Assembly: GCA_946040795.1 (NCBI GenBank)
Contig: CAMGCK010000011.1
Span: 1 to 40,306 of the forward strand
Source of the DNA: an uncultured Lachnospiraceae bacterium
GTDB taxonomy: Bacteria > Bacillota > Clostridia > Lachnospirales > Lachnospiraceae
DNA length: 40,306 bases
Direction: 5' to 3'
A program made the position numbers and the translations under genes. Every line of letters begins with the position of its first letter. Within the stretch, counting starts at the first letter, position 1. Positions 21,939 to 30,616 of this stretch are shown here, in pieces. The notes below the pieces were generated by a model that saw only the letters and a list, made by a program, of their open reading frames with translations, ran no database searches and was not told the origin of the DNA.

Positions 21939-21967
21939 ATTATACTACACAGCGTGCTTTTTAACAA
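21939..21967 (-). promoter_or_regulatory. promoter of lgt
   Basis: Minus strand: TTGTTA (21962-21967), 17-bp spacer, perfect TATAAT (21939-21944), 54 bp before the start codon. Confidence 0.75.
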
Positions 21968-21990
21968 GCATATTCCACCTGTGAGCCGGA

Positions 21991-22026
21991 AAAGAAAAGA
22001 GGCGTGCGAAAACTCGCACACCCCTT
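21991..22026 (-). terminator. rho-independent terminator of rnpB
   Basis: GGGTGTGCGA paired with TCGCACGCCT (with G-U), GTTT loop, then TCTTTTCTTTT on the minus strand. Confidence 0.8.
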
Positions 22027-22027
22027 T

Positions 22028-22369
22028 TGGTGACCAGCAGAACGATAAGCCGGGTTATGTCGTGAATGATCATCTATCTAGACCTGCTGTTGCCAACAGG
22101 CTCAAGCGGCTAACCCCGGAGCAGGCGGGCCGCCCTGCGCTCCTGTTTAAGCCTTGCTTCGGATGGGGTTTACATTGCCCGATATGTTACCATACCGGCG
22201 GTAGTCTCTTACACTGCCCTTCCAACCTTACCTGTGTGAACAGGCGGTATATTTCTGTTGCACTTTCCTTAGAGTCGCCTCCACCGGCCGTTAGCCGGCA
22301 TCCTGCCCTGTGAAGCCCGGACTTTCCTCACCCCGTAAAACGGGCCGCGATCATTTGTCCTCCTGGCCG
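22028..22369 (-). ncRNA. rnpB: RNase P RNA component
   Basis: Catalytic RNA that matures tRNA 5' ends. On the minus strand the universally conserved pieces appear in order: GAGGAAAGTCCGGGC near the 5' end, ACAGAAATATACCGCC in the middle, and AGATAGATGATCATTC followed by ACATAACCCGGCTTATCG at the 3' end. The P1 strands GGCCAGGAGGAC and GTTCTGCTGGTC can pair. About 340 nt, consistent with bacterial class A of clostridia. Promoter and terminator bracket it; exact ends are estimated to within a few bases. Confidence 0.96.
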
Positions 22370-22375
22370 TCAGCC

Positions 22376-22404
22376 ATTATAACACAACTTGCCGGCTTTG
22401 TCCA
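22376..22404 (-). promoter_or_regulatory. promoter of rnpB
   Basis: Minus strand: TGGACA (22399-22404), 17-bp spacer, perfect TATAAT (22376-22381). Predicted start at about 22369. Confidence 0.8.
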
Positions 22405-22409
22405 CCACG

Positions 22410-22471
22410 GGACACACGAGAGCCGAGAGGTCGCTGCGGGAACGCGTTCCAAAGGCACCGCAGGTGTGTCC
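22410..22471. repeat. multi-stem palindromic element next to the rnpB promoter
   Basis: Outer arms GGACACAC (22410-22417) and GTGTGTCC (22464-22471), inner arms CTGCGG (22434-22439) and CCGCAG (22458-22463), and a central 12-bp palindrome GGAACGCGTTCC (22439-22450). It is non-coding and lies directly upstream of the rnpB -35 box. Confidence 0.65.
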
Positions 22472-22499
22472 TCATGGCTCTGCCCGCTCAAGCTGACCC

Positions 22500-22600
22500 A
22501 ATTGACACCGGGGACGTTTCATATTGTCACCGAATTGACACCGGGGACGTTTCATATTGTCACCGCAAAAGTTGACAGACAGAAACGTCCCCGGTGTCAC
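22500..22600. repeat. REP-like element: two 33-bp direct repeats and an inverted arm
   Basis: Perfect 33-bp copies at 22500-22532 and 22533-22565, each holding TGACACCGGGGACGTTTC. The inverse arm GAAACGTCCCCGGTGTCA lies at 22582-22599, giving an 18-bp perfect stem with either copy. It starts four bases after the GH127 stop codon. GACACCGGGGACG-type palindromes are known as dispersed REP elements moved by Y1-type (REP-associated tyrosine) transposases. No transposase is in the window. Confidence 0.8.
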
Positions 22601-22604
22601 CCGC

Positions 22605-24428
22605 TTACGTGTGGTCTGTGAACACCTGCATCTCGCTTTCACCGCGGTTTGCAAAAGTGTAATACGGCACCAGGACAATATCCTGCTCGGTCATTTCACC
22701 GGTATATTCGCGATAAAGCGCATCGCCGGTGTATGCCGGACGGAAGCCCTTTGCCACAAGAACATTCACGCCAAGTTCCTCGTTTTTCACGACTTTCATG
22801 CGGGAACGCATATTCAGCTTCAGATTGCGGATACCCTCTCCGTTGTCCACCGCCTCCATGCAGTACACAAAGGGGCCTCGCATGACCGCGACTTTACCGG
22901 CATCGTGAAGCACGCGTGGATTGGCTGCAATAAAATGAACCTTCATCGGGAAATTCACGGTAACGGTCTCGCCGTCCTTTACGTCCATGTACGCATAGCC
23001 GTTTTCCGCTGTCTCACCGGTATACTCCCGGCACCAGCCGGGCACACGAACAGCAAGCTTCAGGTCGCTGCCTTTCACCGTGATCTGCACCTTACCATTC
23101 TCCGGATACGCAGTCTTCTGCGTGATCTTCACGCTCTTACCGCCGATCTCCAGTGTGGAAACACTCTTCATGAACTGATGCACGTACAGAACACCGTCCT
23201 CTTCCGTATACAGATAGGAGGCAATGCTCGGTATCACACGCGTGATGTTGGGCGGACAGCAGGAACAGCCAAAGTATTCCTTACGCACCGTGGCCGGTGC
23301 ATGTTCCTTGAATGTATTACTGACGTTTCGCTTATAGAAATACGGCATGATCTCCAACGGATTTTCATAGAAAAACGCCTTACCGGATAAAGACAGTCCC
23401 GAAATAAAGCCATTGTACATCAGACGCTCGATCATGTCGGCATATTTCCGGTCCGCGCTAAAGAGCATCATGCGCTTTGAAAACATCATGAGTCCGATGG
23501 CCGCGCAGGTCTCCGAGTAAGAAGCCATATTGGGCAGATCGTAGTCCACCGTGAAAGCCTCACCGCAGCTGGACTGACCGATGCTTCCCGTAATATAGGA
23601 ACGTCTGGTGAGGATATTGTCATAAAGTGCTTTGCAGGCCTCCAGCAGTTCTTCGTCACCGGTACGAAGCGCCAGGTCTGCCATTGCCGAGTAGAGATAC
23701 ATGGCACGAACCGCATGACCCTCAGCGGTCTTCTGCATGCGTACCGGAAGATGCGACTGATTGTAGCTTTCATGTGACCAATCTGTCAGGCCTTCTTCCC
23801 GCTTACCGCGCTCATCCACAAAATGAGACGCCATTTTCAGATACTTTTTATTTCCGGTATAATCATACAGACGCACCAGCGCGAGTTCGATCTCCTCATG
23901 GCCGGGTGTTTGGAAGCCCGCGTTCTTTTCGATCATGAACCGCTGCTCCACATAATCCAGGAAGCGGAAGCAGAACTGAAGGAGCGCGTCCTTTCCGGTA
24001 GCGTCATCGTAAGCGATGGCTGCCTCGATGAGATGACCCAGACAGTACAGTTCATGACGGTCACGGGTCGCAAAACGATGGCTCGGATCCTTGTCCACAG
24101 TCATGTAATACACATTGAAATAACCGTTTTCATCCTGATGACTGCAGATCTTCTTGATGATGTCGTCGGCCAGCTTTTCCAGCTTGGCGTTTTTCTTCAG
24201 TTTGGTCAGGCAGGCGATGGATTCGATCATCTTTGCCGTATCGCTGTCCCAGAAAAAATGCGGCTGATCCGGCATGCCCTCTTCCCAGTTGAAATCATAG
24301 GCACGGAAACGTCCCGCATCCTTAAAGCGGTCATACACCGCATAGATCGTTGTGTTTCTTACAAGATCCTGCTTTTCCTTCCAGAATCCGCCGGTGATCC
24401 TGGTATTGTAAAACGGAAATTCTCTCAT
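22605..24428 (-). CDS. GH127 beta-L-arabinofuranosidase
   Basis: 607 aa (alpha/alpha)6-barrel hydrolase of the HypBA1 type (DUF1680), releasing beta-L-arabinofuranose from plant glycoproteins or pectin. The zinc-thiolate active site is visible: Glu290 (SSCGEAFTVDYD), Glu306 and Cys308 (SYSETCAAIG), and adjacent Cys390/Cys391 (YFGCSCCPPNITR). The spacing between the first acidic residues equals that of HypBA1. No signal peptide, so it acts in the cytoplasm on imported oligosaccharides. The start at 24428 is preferred over an ATG eight codons upstream because AGGAG lies six bases before it. It follows the DUF4886 gene by 65 bp and ends at the REP-like element. Confidence 0.92.
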   Translation of the reverse strand: MREFPFYNTRITGGFWKEKQDLVRNTTIYAVYDRFKDAGRFRAYDFNWEEGMPDQPHFFWDSDTAKMIESIACLTKLKKNAKLEKLADDIIKKICSHQDENGYFNVYYMTVDKDPSHRFATRDRHELYCLGHLIEAAIAYDDATGKDALLQFCFRFLDYVEQRFMIEKNAGFQTPGHEEIELALVRLYDYTGNKKYLKMASHFVDERGKREEGLTDWSHESYNQSHLPVRMQKTAEGHAVRAMYLYSAMADLALRTGDEELLEACKALYDNILTRRSYITGSIGQSSCGEAFTVDYDLPNMASYSETCAAIGLMMFSKRMMLFSADRKYADMIERLMYNGFISGLSLSGKAFFYENPLEIMPYFYKRNVSNTFKEHAPATVRKEYFGCSCCPPNITRVIPSIASYLYTEEDGVLYVHQFMKSVSTLEIGGKSVKITQKTAYPENGKVQITVKGSDLKLAVRVPGWCREYTGETAENGYAYMDVKDGETVTVNFPMKVHFIAANPRVLHDAGKVAVMRGPFVYCMEAVDNGEGIRNLKLNMRSRMKVVKNEELGVNVLVAKGFRPAYTGDALYREYTGEMTEQDIVLVPYYTFANRGESEMQVFTDHT

Positions 24429-24493
24429 ATAGTCTCCTTTGATGCTGTTCATCGTTTTTCATGCGTCCGCCGGTACGTTCCGGTCTTAATCAT

Positions 24494-25240
24494 TCAGTTG
24501 ATCACACCGTTTCTCTTCAGTACCAGATCAACGATTTCTTTTGCCTTCTCATTTTCCTCCGCCGATACCGGCTCCATGAAATAATCATATTTCACGTCTG
24601 CAACGCTTGTTCCAAACAGTGTGCCGTACCAGGTCAGCGCCAGCAGATAGCGGCCCAGACCATAGGACGCGTGGAAAGTGTCGCGATGAACCTTCGGGAA
24701 CACCTTCTGTGCTTCCAGTAAGACCTCACCGGAATACAGAATACCATCGGCGGAGCAGGCTTCTGCTGCCATTTTATAAGCCGCCTCCACCTTCGCGAAC
24801 ATCTCCTCAAAGGTCTCAAAACCATGTTCTTTAATGCGCGGGCTGTGGCTCTCATAGCCCCAGGTCTCATGGATCAGGACGCGGGCCGTCGGACAGAGCA
24901 CGCGCACGTGATCCGCAAGTGCTTTCACATACGGTTCGTAATTTGCGTAATCATAGGATTCATGGCTGGCCTGCTGCAGGGTGACCACGTCCCATTTCCG
25001 CGCAAGAAGTGCCTCCCGGATGCTTGTAAAGAACTGCATCCCGGCGTGACCGTTCATCTCCAGTTCATAATCACGTTTATCGCCCAGCATGTTGCGGTAA
25101 TGACGTTCCATGGAACATCCGCCGATGTACAGATTAACACATTCAATATCCGCGCCGTTCATGGCAGCCAGATCATGAAGATACCGCTGCGCGTCCTGTG
25201 AAAAACTGTTTCCAATGGATAATACATATAATTGTTTCAT
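24494..25240 (-). CDS. DUF4886 SGNH-hydrolase-like protein
   Basis: 248 aa, cytoplasmic. The N-terminal block LYVLSIGNSFSQDAQRYLHD places a serine (Ser12) as in SGNH/GDSL-type esterases, and a late RDTFHASYGLGRYLLAL supplies the Asp-x-x-His pair. TLQQASHESYDY is the middle conserved block. Such enzymes remove acetyl or acyl groups from carbohydrates. The ATG overlaps the trmK stop (ATGA), so it is translationally coupled to trmK, while its likely job fits the GH127 gene downstream: deacylation of arabinose-containing glycans. Substrate inferred. Confidence 0.8.
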   Translation of the reverse strand: MKQLYVLSIGNSFSQDAQRYLHDLAAMNGADIECVNLYIGGCSMERHYRNMLGDKRDYELEMNGHAGMQFFTSIREALLARKWDVVTLQQASHESYDYANYEPYVKALADHVRVLCPTARVLIHETWGYESHSPRIKEHGFETFEEMFAKVEAAYKMAAEACSADGILYSGEVLLEAQKVFPKVHRDTFHASYGLGRYLLALTWYGTLFGTSVADVKYDYFMEPVSAEENEKAKEIVDLVLKRNGVIN

Positions 25241-25929
25241 TTCTGTCCTCCGAGCACTGTCTCGATCATGTGCAATTCTCGATCTTTTTCCGTGATTCTG
25301 CGGGCGATGGCCTCCGTCTCCAGCTCTCTTTTCAGGCTGTCCAGAAGTTCACGATCCTTCCGCGCTTCATTTTCCAGCCATTTTAAAAAGGCCGTCGGGC
25401 GTTCCTTTAAAAGGCAGGGACCAAAGAAGATCTCCTCCGCATTCAGTTCTGCGTTTCCCTTTTTCGCCTTGATCACGGTATAATACTTTCCCTCTTCAAA
25501 AAGCATGCGCTCTTCCGTGACGGAAAATCCCAGTTTGATCAGCATTTTCCGCACCTCCGGAGCATCCGTATGCGGAGAAAGAATCAGTTCCTCTGCCGTT
25601 TTCAGGACATCCGCGCCAGCTTCCAGGATCGATGCAATCAGCGTTCCGCCCATACCCGCAATAATGATAAGTTCTGCGTCGCCGGGTGCCAGACACTGTA
25701 AGCCATCGCCCAGCCGACATTCGATTTTTTCCGTAAGTCCCGCTTCCTTTACATGTTCCACTGCACGTTCCAGCGGTCCTTTGCGGACATCACAAGCCAG
25801 CGCGCGCGCGGCTTTTCCCGTCTTAACAAGCGTGATCGGCACAAATCCGTGATCTGTGCCGATGTCCGCCGCCGTTTTGCATGGGTCCGCCATGTCGATG
25901 ATGGTATTCAGTCGTTCCGATAACTGCAT
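25237..25929 (-). CDS. trmK: tRNA (adenine22-N1)-methyltransferase
   Basis: 230 aa class I AdoMet methyltransferase that makes m1A22 in tRNAs. The AdoMet motif AADIGTDHGFVPI (about 20-32), the CDVRKGPLERAVEH acidic strand and the family block IIIAGMGGTLI are present; the C-terminus is a helical coiled coil. In Firmicutes trmK normally follows sigA after dnaG; here its ATG shares one base with the dnaG stop (TAATG), so sigA is not between them. Confidence 0.93.
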   Translation of the reverse strand: MQLSERLNTIIDMADPCKTAADIGTDHGFVPITLVKTGKAARALACDVRKGPLERAVEHVKEAGLTEKIECRLGDGLQCLAPGDAELIIIAGMGGTLIASILEAGADVLKTAEELILSPHTDAPEVRKMLIKLGFSVTEERMLFEEGKYYTVIKAKKGNAELNAEEIFFGPCLLKERPTAFLKWLENEARKDRELLDSLKRELETEAIARRITEKDRELHMIETVLGGQK

Positions 25930-27698
25930 TATAATTCAAACCTGCCTGTTTTCAGTTCATTTTTCTTTTTCAGGAGTTCCATCAGCCTCATCGGGTCCGC
26001 GCAGTCTGCGATCTTCTTTTCCAGACTGTTCTCCCGAACACGCATGACAGCCTCTCTGAGTGCCTGTCTCTTTTCATTTTCCGCCAGTTCTTCCGTAAAT
26101 GCCGAAGAGAACATGGCCGCCACTTCACTGTACTGATCACCGTCAATGAAGTGATTAACGATGGCGCCCGGATTCAGTTTATCCGTGCCCTGTGCCAGCT
26201 GTGCAAAGAGCTCCTTAGCCACCTGCTGCATCAGTTCATCCGTGAAATCCTCCGGAGCAAGCACCGCACTGATCTTTGCATACAGCCCCGGCTCCTGACT
26301 GAGTTCCGTAAGGATCAGCTTCTGCGCCTCGCGTATGCCGTGGTCCTTGGTTTTCTTGGGCTGCACAGTGCTCTTGGGCTTCCACTCATCCTCGCTCTTC
26401 TTGGTAAGTCCTACCTGATTACCGATCTGATTGACCTTGGCACTGAGTACACCGTAATCGATGCCGAATTTCTTCGCAACGGCTTCCGTATAGGAACTGC
26501 GTTCGATCTCATCGGAAAACTCCGCCAGTTTCTTTGCTGTTTCATTAAAGAAACGCGATTTTTCATCCGGATCGGAGAAATCGTACTGGGTACGCAGGGT
26601 ATCCACTTCAAAGATGAAGGAATTCACGGCCTGTGAAATACGGACTTTGAACTCTTCCGCCCCCAGATTTTTCATGAATTCATCCGGATCCTTGTACGGC
26701 TCCATACTGAGCACCTTGATGCGGAGTCCGGCTTCCTTCAAAATCGGAATGGCGCGAAGAATGGCTTTGCGGCCGGCGCCGTCCATGTCATAGCACAGAA
26801 TAACTTCATCCGTATAGCGTTTGATGATCATGCCGTGCTGACTGGTAAATGCAGTGCCGAGTGATGCCACGGCATTCGTAAATCCGGCCTGATGCATGGA
26901 AATGACATCCATATAGCCCTCACATACCAGGAAATACTTTTCCTTGGTCCGGCGTGCCACATTGAGGCCGTATAGATTGCGGCTCTTGTCGAAGATCTTG
27001 GTCTCCGGTGAGTTCAGATATTTGGGCTGGCCGTCGCCCATGACACGTCCGCCAAAGGCAATGACACGGTTATTGACATCCATGATCGGATACATGACAC
27101 GGTTCCAGAAACGATCTCCCGCTCCGCGCTCGCGGATGGAAATGAGACCGGAATCCTTCATCTGGCTGTCGGTATATCCCTTGCTTTTCAGATAACGGTA
27201 AAGGGCCTCCGGATGCGGGCCTGCGTATCCCAGTCCAAAGCTCCGGATGGTTTCATCCGTAAGTTCACGCTTCTTTAAATAATCCAGTCCCGGCTTTCCC
27301 TGCGGGCTTCGCAGCATGCTGACATAAAAAATGGCAGCGTCCTTGTGCATTTTGAGAAGCATCGTGCGCTGATCCGCTTCAGCCTTCATCTGCGGGGTGT
27401 ATTCCTGCTGCGGGAGGTCAATGCCGGCGCGCTTAGCCAGCATTTCCATTGCCTCCGGGAAGGAATAGTTTTCATATTCCATGATAAAGGTAAGGACATT
27501 TCCTCCTTTGCCGCAGCCAAAACAATGGTACATCTGCTTGGATGCCGAGACGGAAAAGGACGGGGATTTCTCATTATGGAACGGGCACAGGCCAAAATAG
27601 TTGCCGCCCTTTTTGGTGAGATGGACATAGGAACCGATCACATCGACGATGGGATTCCGCTGCCGTACCTCTTCAATGATCTCCTCAGAATAGAACAT
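25929..27698 (-). CDS. dnaG: DNA primase
   Basis: 589 aa. Makes RNA primers at the replication fork. The N-terminal zinc ribbon has CPFHNEKSPSFSVS followed by MYHCFGCGKGGN; the TOPRIM domain has VCEGYMDVI and CYDMDGAGRKA; a C-terminal helicase-binding domain ends at the trmK start. The ATG at 27698 (MFYSEEIIEEVRQRN) is chosen: AAGGAG six bases upstream and family start; the longer frame overlaps dgt. It follows dgt by 8 bp. Confidence 0.96.
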   Translation of the reverse strand: MFYSEEIIEEVRQRNPIVDVIGSYVHLTKKGGNYFGLCPFHNEKSPSFSVSASKQMYHCFGCGKGGNVLTFIMEYENYSFPEAMEMLAKRAGIDLPQQEYTPQMKAEADQRTMLLKMHKDAAIFYVSMLRSPQGKPGLDYLKKRELTDETIRSFGLGYAGPHPEALYRYLKSKGYTDSQMKDSGLISIRERGAGDRFWNRVMYPIMDVNNRVIAFGGRVMGDGQPKYLNSPETKIFDKSRNLYGLNVARRTKEKYFLVCEGYMDVISMHQAGFTNAVASLGTAFTSQHGMIIKRYTDEVILCYDMDGAGRKAILRAIPILKEAGLRIKVLSMEPYKDPDEFMKNLGAEEFKVRISQAVNSFIFEVDTLRTQYDFSDPDEKSRFFNETAKKLAEFSDEIERSSYTEAVAKKFGIDYGVLSAKVNQIGNQVGLTKKSEDEWKPKSTVQPKKTKDHGIREAQKLILTELSQEPGLYAKISAVLAPEDFTDELMQQVAKELFAQLAQGTDKLNPGAIVNHFIDGDQYSEVAAMFSSAFTEELAENEKRQALREAVMRVRENSLEKKIADCADPMRLMELLKKKNELKTGRFEL

Positions 27699-27706
27699 AA
27701 CTCTCC

Positions 27707-28726
27707 TTAACTTTCTCTCCATCCGTGCGGGACAAAGAATTCCTCATACTTCTGCACCGCATACTGATCCGTCATGCCGGAAATGTAATCCGCCGTGACG
27801 ATCTCCTTCTTTTCACCGGCTTCCAGCAGGATCCGGTAAGAATCCGGTATCAGTTCCCCATGTTCCATGTAATATTCATACAGCATCTTCAGCATATTCT
27901 GTGCTTTCCGCTCCTGGCTTTTGACGACCGGGCTTTCATATACCTCGCAGAACATGAATCGGCGGAGCTCCATCATCGACCGACGGATGTCCTCCGACTG
28001 TGTGATCTCACCCTTTTCCATACTGGCCGTGATCATATCGCGGATCATGGTATTGAGGCGCGCTTTAACGGAATAGCCCAGGATATCCGTGTATTCTGCC
28101 GGCAGCATTTCCTCTGTCAGGACTCCTGCGCGAATGGCATCATCCACGTCATGATTGATATACGCGATCTTATCCGACACGCGGACGATCTTTCCCTCCG
28201 GGGTGGAAGGCATGCTGTTTGTTCCGTGATTGCGGATCCCATCCACTGCTTCACGGGTCAGATTCAGACCCTGTCCGTTTTTCTCGATGATCTCCACGAT
28301 GCGGACACTCTGTTCTGCATGATCAAATCCGGCAAATCCGGCCGCCCTCAGGACCTCATCCAGCGCTTTTTCTCCGGAGTGACCAAAGGGTGTGTGCCCC
28401 AGGTCATGGCCCAGAGCAATGGCTTCTGTCAGGTCTTCGTTCATACCCAGCGCTTTGGCAATGGTACGAGCAATCTGCGATACTTCCAGTGTATGCGTCA
28501 GACGCGTGCGGTAATGGTCACCCTCCGGTTCCAAAAAGACCTGTGTCTTGTTCTTCAGTCTGCGGAAGGATTTACTGTGCAGAATACGATCACGGTCACG
28601 CTGGTAGCACGTGCGGATATCGTCCTGTTCCGGTCCGTGCAGTCTTCCCACGGAGCAGTCCGAATGGGAAGCTTTGGGATCAAGGATCTGATATTCTCTT
28701 TTTTCCATCTGTTCACGTATCGTCAT
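27707..28726 (-). CDS. dgt: dGTPase-like HD-domain triphosphohydrolase
   Basis: 339 aa. Hydrolyses dNTPs to nucleoside and triphosphate. HD residues are seen: RTRLTHTLEVSQIART and AIALGHDLGHTPFGHSGEKAL; the N-terminal RDRDRILHSKSFRRLKNKTQV is the family block. Length fits the short (deoxyguanosinetriphosphate triphosphohydrolase-like) clade common before dnaG in Firmicutes. The strong AGGAGG site partly overlaps a 6-bp hairpin (28736-28756, CTGAAG/CTTCAG), which might affect initiation. First gene of the dgt-dnaG-trmK unit. Confidence 0.93.
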   Translation of the reverse strand: MTIREQMEKREYQILDPKASHSDCSVGRLHGPEQDDIRTCYQRDRDRILHSKSFRRLKNKTQVFLEPEGDHYRTRLTHTLEVSQIARTIAKALGMNEDLTEAIALGHDLGHTPFGHSGEKALDEVLRAAGFAGFDHAEQSVRIVEIIEKNGQGLNLTREAVDGIRNHGTNSMPSTPEGKIVRVSDKIAYINHDVDDAIRAGVLTEEMLPAEYTDILGYSVKARLNTMIRDMITASMEKGEITQSEDIRRSMMELRRFMFCEVYESPVVKSQERKAQNMLKMLYEYYMEHGELIPDSYRILLEAGEKKEIVTADYISGMTDQYAVQKYEEFFVPHGWRES

Positions 28727-28770
28727 TACTTCCTCCTGAAGAAATCAATACTTCAGCAATTATTTCGCGG

Positions 28771-29364
28771 TCATTCAATAAAATCCACAAAATTGCCTTT
28801 TCTTTCAAGTGCTTTTCTGTTCGGAAGACCATCCTCCGTATCCGGGTAGCCGATGGCCAGACCACCGAACACGCGCTCGTCCTCCTTCATGCCCAGAGAC
28901 TGAAGATACGGGACAATGTCCGGATCCTCACTGAGCCATTTCAGCTGGTTGATCCAGACGGAGCCCAGATCCAGCGCGTTGGCTGCGATCATCATGTTCT
29001 CCAGCGCGCAGCCGGTATCGGCCAGGTTGTTGGAATAGGTGGGCTTATTGCAGTACAGGACCAGTGCCGGTGTATTGTAATGGAACACATAACCGCCCTT
29101 CTTGGACGCAGTAATGCTGTGTGCCAATGAAGAATACGTATCCGGCATGATTTCCATCTTTGAGAAGGACGCTTCTGCCATAACGGCCAGCTTGTCCATG
29201 ACTTCCTTATTCTCGATCACCAGGAAGTGGCCGTACTGGTTGTTGCCGCCGGACGGTGCATAGCGTCCCGCCTCCAATACCTTGTTCAGTAATTCACGCT
29301 CGATCTTACGGTCCTTAAACTTACGCGTGCTGCGTCTGGTCAGGATGGCTTCCATTGCTTCCAT
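28771..29364 (-). CDS. nitroreductase family protein
   Basis: 197 aa FMN-dependent oxidoreductase of the NfsA/FRP fold. The N-terminal RRSTRKFKDRKI binds FMN phosphate; GRYAPSGGNNQYGHFLVI and MMIAANALDLGSVWI are the other family blocks. It reduces nitro groups, quinones or flavins with NAD(P)H; substrate unknown. AGGGAGAG precedes the first of two close ATG codons. It starts 24 bp after the serine hydrolase gene and is probably the last gene of the GH-A operon. Confidence 0.9.
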   Translation of the reverse strand: MEAMEAILTRRSTRKFKDRKIERELLNKVLEAGRYAPSGGNNQYGHFLVIENKEVMDKLAVMAEASFSKMEIMPDTYSSLAHSITASKKGGYVFHYNTPALVLYCNKPTYSNNLADTGCALENMMIAANALDLGSVWINQLKWLSEDPDIVPYLQSLGMKEDERVFGGLAIGYPDTEDGLPNRKALERKGNFVDFIE

Positions 29365-29388
29365 AATGCTCTCCCTATGATGTCTATA

Positions 29389-30552
29389 TTACTCAATGAG
29401 CCCGTAAGCTGCCGCACGGATTCTCATGTGATGATATTCCTCGTTGTTCGGGAATGTATTGTGCATGTACACTGCGGAGAAGTGATTCTCCGGATCGATG
29501 GAGGTCCAGGTACCTGCCGCGCCGGTCCAGCCGAATTCGCCCGGCGTGGAGTTGGAGCAGCCGGCCGGATCCATCATCGTACGGACACCGAGGCCATAAC
29601 CATAGCCGTCCAGGTAGCTGTTGGTGAAATCCTTCAGCTGAGTTTCAGACAGCATGTTGCGGCGCATGAGGTCGATGGTATTCTTTCCGAGAATGCGCAC
29701 CCCGTTCAGCGTGCCGCCGTTTGCCAGCATCTGGGTGAAGATCGCGTAGTCATGCAGCGTGGAGAACAGCCCCGCGCCGCCGCCTTCGTATACCGCATCC
29801 GGCAGGTGCCGCGCGTCGCGTACGCCGCCGTCATCCGTGTAAGTGCCATCCTCTTCAATGTTGTACAGACGGATCATGCGGTCAGCCTGATCACCTTCGT
29901 AGCGATAACCGGTAGAGGTCATGCCGAGCGGCTCAAAGATCTCTTTCTTCAGGAATTCGCCGATGCTCATTCCGCTGGTCTTTTCAACCAGTGCTGCCAC
30001 CATCTCGTGACCAAAACCGTAGAGCCAGTGCTCGCCCGGATCAAAACGGATCGGAACACTGCCCATGGCGCGGACATCGTCCTGCAGCGTATACGGGCCC
30101 TTTTCTTCCAGTTCCTTCCGGATCTTTGTCATGCCGGCATCTGTGGGATGACCGCTTGTGGGGCTCGGATACGGAAGACCACAGGCCATATTGAAGGTAT
30201 GCTTTACAAGAATCGGACTTTTGGCCGGACGGATCTTAAAGCCGCCGTTTCCTTCACGGTCCGCAACCATCGTGTTCTTATATTCCGGGAAATAGAGATA
30301 GTACGGATCATTCAAGAGAAACGCGCCGCGCTCAAACTGGATCATGGCTGCCGTGCAGACAATGACCTTGGTCATGCTGTACAGACGGAAGATGGTGTTT
30401 TCATCGACCTTACGGCCGGTTGCAATGTCCGCTGTTCCGCGATAGCCTTCATAAAGGACTTTGCCGTCCTTCATGACAATGCAGCCGCAGCCCGGAACGG
30501 TTTCAGCCGCAAATTTATCCAGTAAGTTATCCAGATCTTTCGTCGTTGACAT
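29389..30552 (-). CDS. serine hydrolase, class C beta-lactamase/esterase fold
   Basis: 387 aa, cytoplasmic (no signal peptide). The nucleophile motif SMTK has Ser59 and Lys62; the second-motif tyrosine is Tyr178 (WLYGFGHEM) where true penicillin-binding enzymes have YxN; the third motif corresponds to GWTGAAG. The lack of a signal peptide and the YxF motif point to an esterase (acyl or acetyl groups on glycosides or small molecules) rather than a beta-lactamase. AGGAG site upstream. It is between the GH-A hydrolase and the nitroreductase. Confidence 0.85.
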   Translation of the reverse strand: MSTTKDLDNLLDKFAAETVPGCGCIVMKDGKVLYEGYRGTADIATGRKVDENTIFRLYSMTKVIVCTAAMIQFERGAFLLNDPYYLYFPEYKNTMVADREGNGGFKIRPAKSPILVKHTFNMACGLPYPSPTSGHPTDAGMTKIRKELEEKGPYTLQDDVRAMGSVPIRFDPGEHWLYGFGHEMVAALVEKTSGMSIGEFLKKEIFEPLGMTSTGYRYEGDQADRMIRLYNIEEDGTYTDDGGVRDARHLPDAVYEGGGAGLFSTLHDYAIFTQMLANGGTLNGVRILGKNTIDLMRRNMLSETQLKDFTNSYLDGYGYGLGVRTMMDPAGCSNSTPGEFGWTGAAGTWTSIDPENHFSAVYMHNTFPNNEEYHHMRIRAAAYGLIE

Positions 30553-30616
30553 ATTTTTCTCCTGTTTGAAATTGATGTATTTGAATATATGCTGATGCCG
30601 CTTCTTTCAGTATTCC

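Noticed and set aside
22500..22565. Direct repeats that might be a CRISPR array
   Set aside because: Only two 33-bp units placed head to tail with no spacers, plus an inverted arm and no cas genes; this is a REP-like element.
27725..28849. 374-codon open frame on the plus strand opposite dgt
   Set aside because: Antisense shadow: no recognisable motif, and the HD-domain residues are on the minus strand.
29377..30525. 382-codon open frame on the plus strand opposite the serine hydrolase
   Set aside because: It mirrors the codon pattern of the minus-strand gene, has no ribosome site, and the minus strand has the SMTK motif and full-length fold.
29389..30552. Antibiotic-resistance beta-lactamase
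   Set aside because: No signal peptide, YxF in place of YxN and GWTG in place of KTG; an intracellular esterase is more likely.
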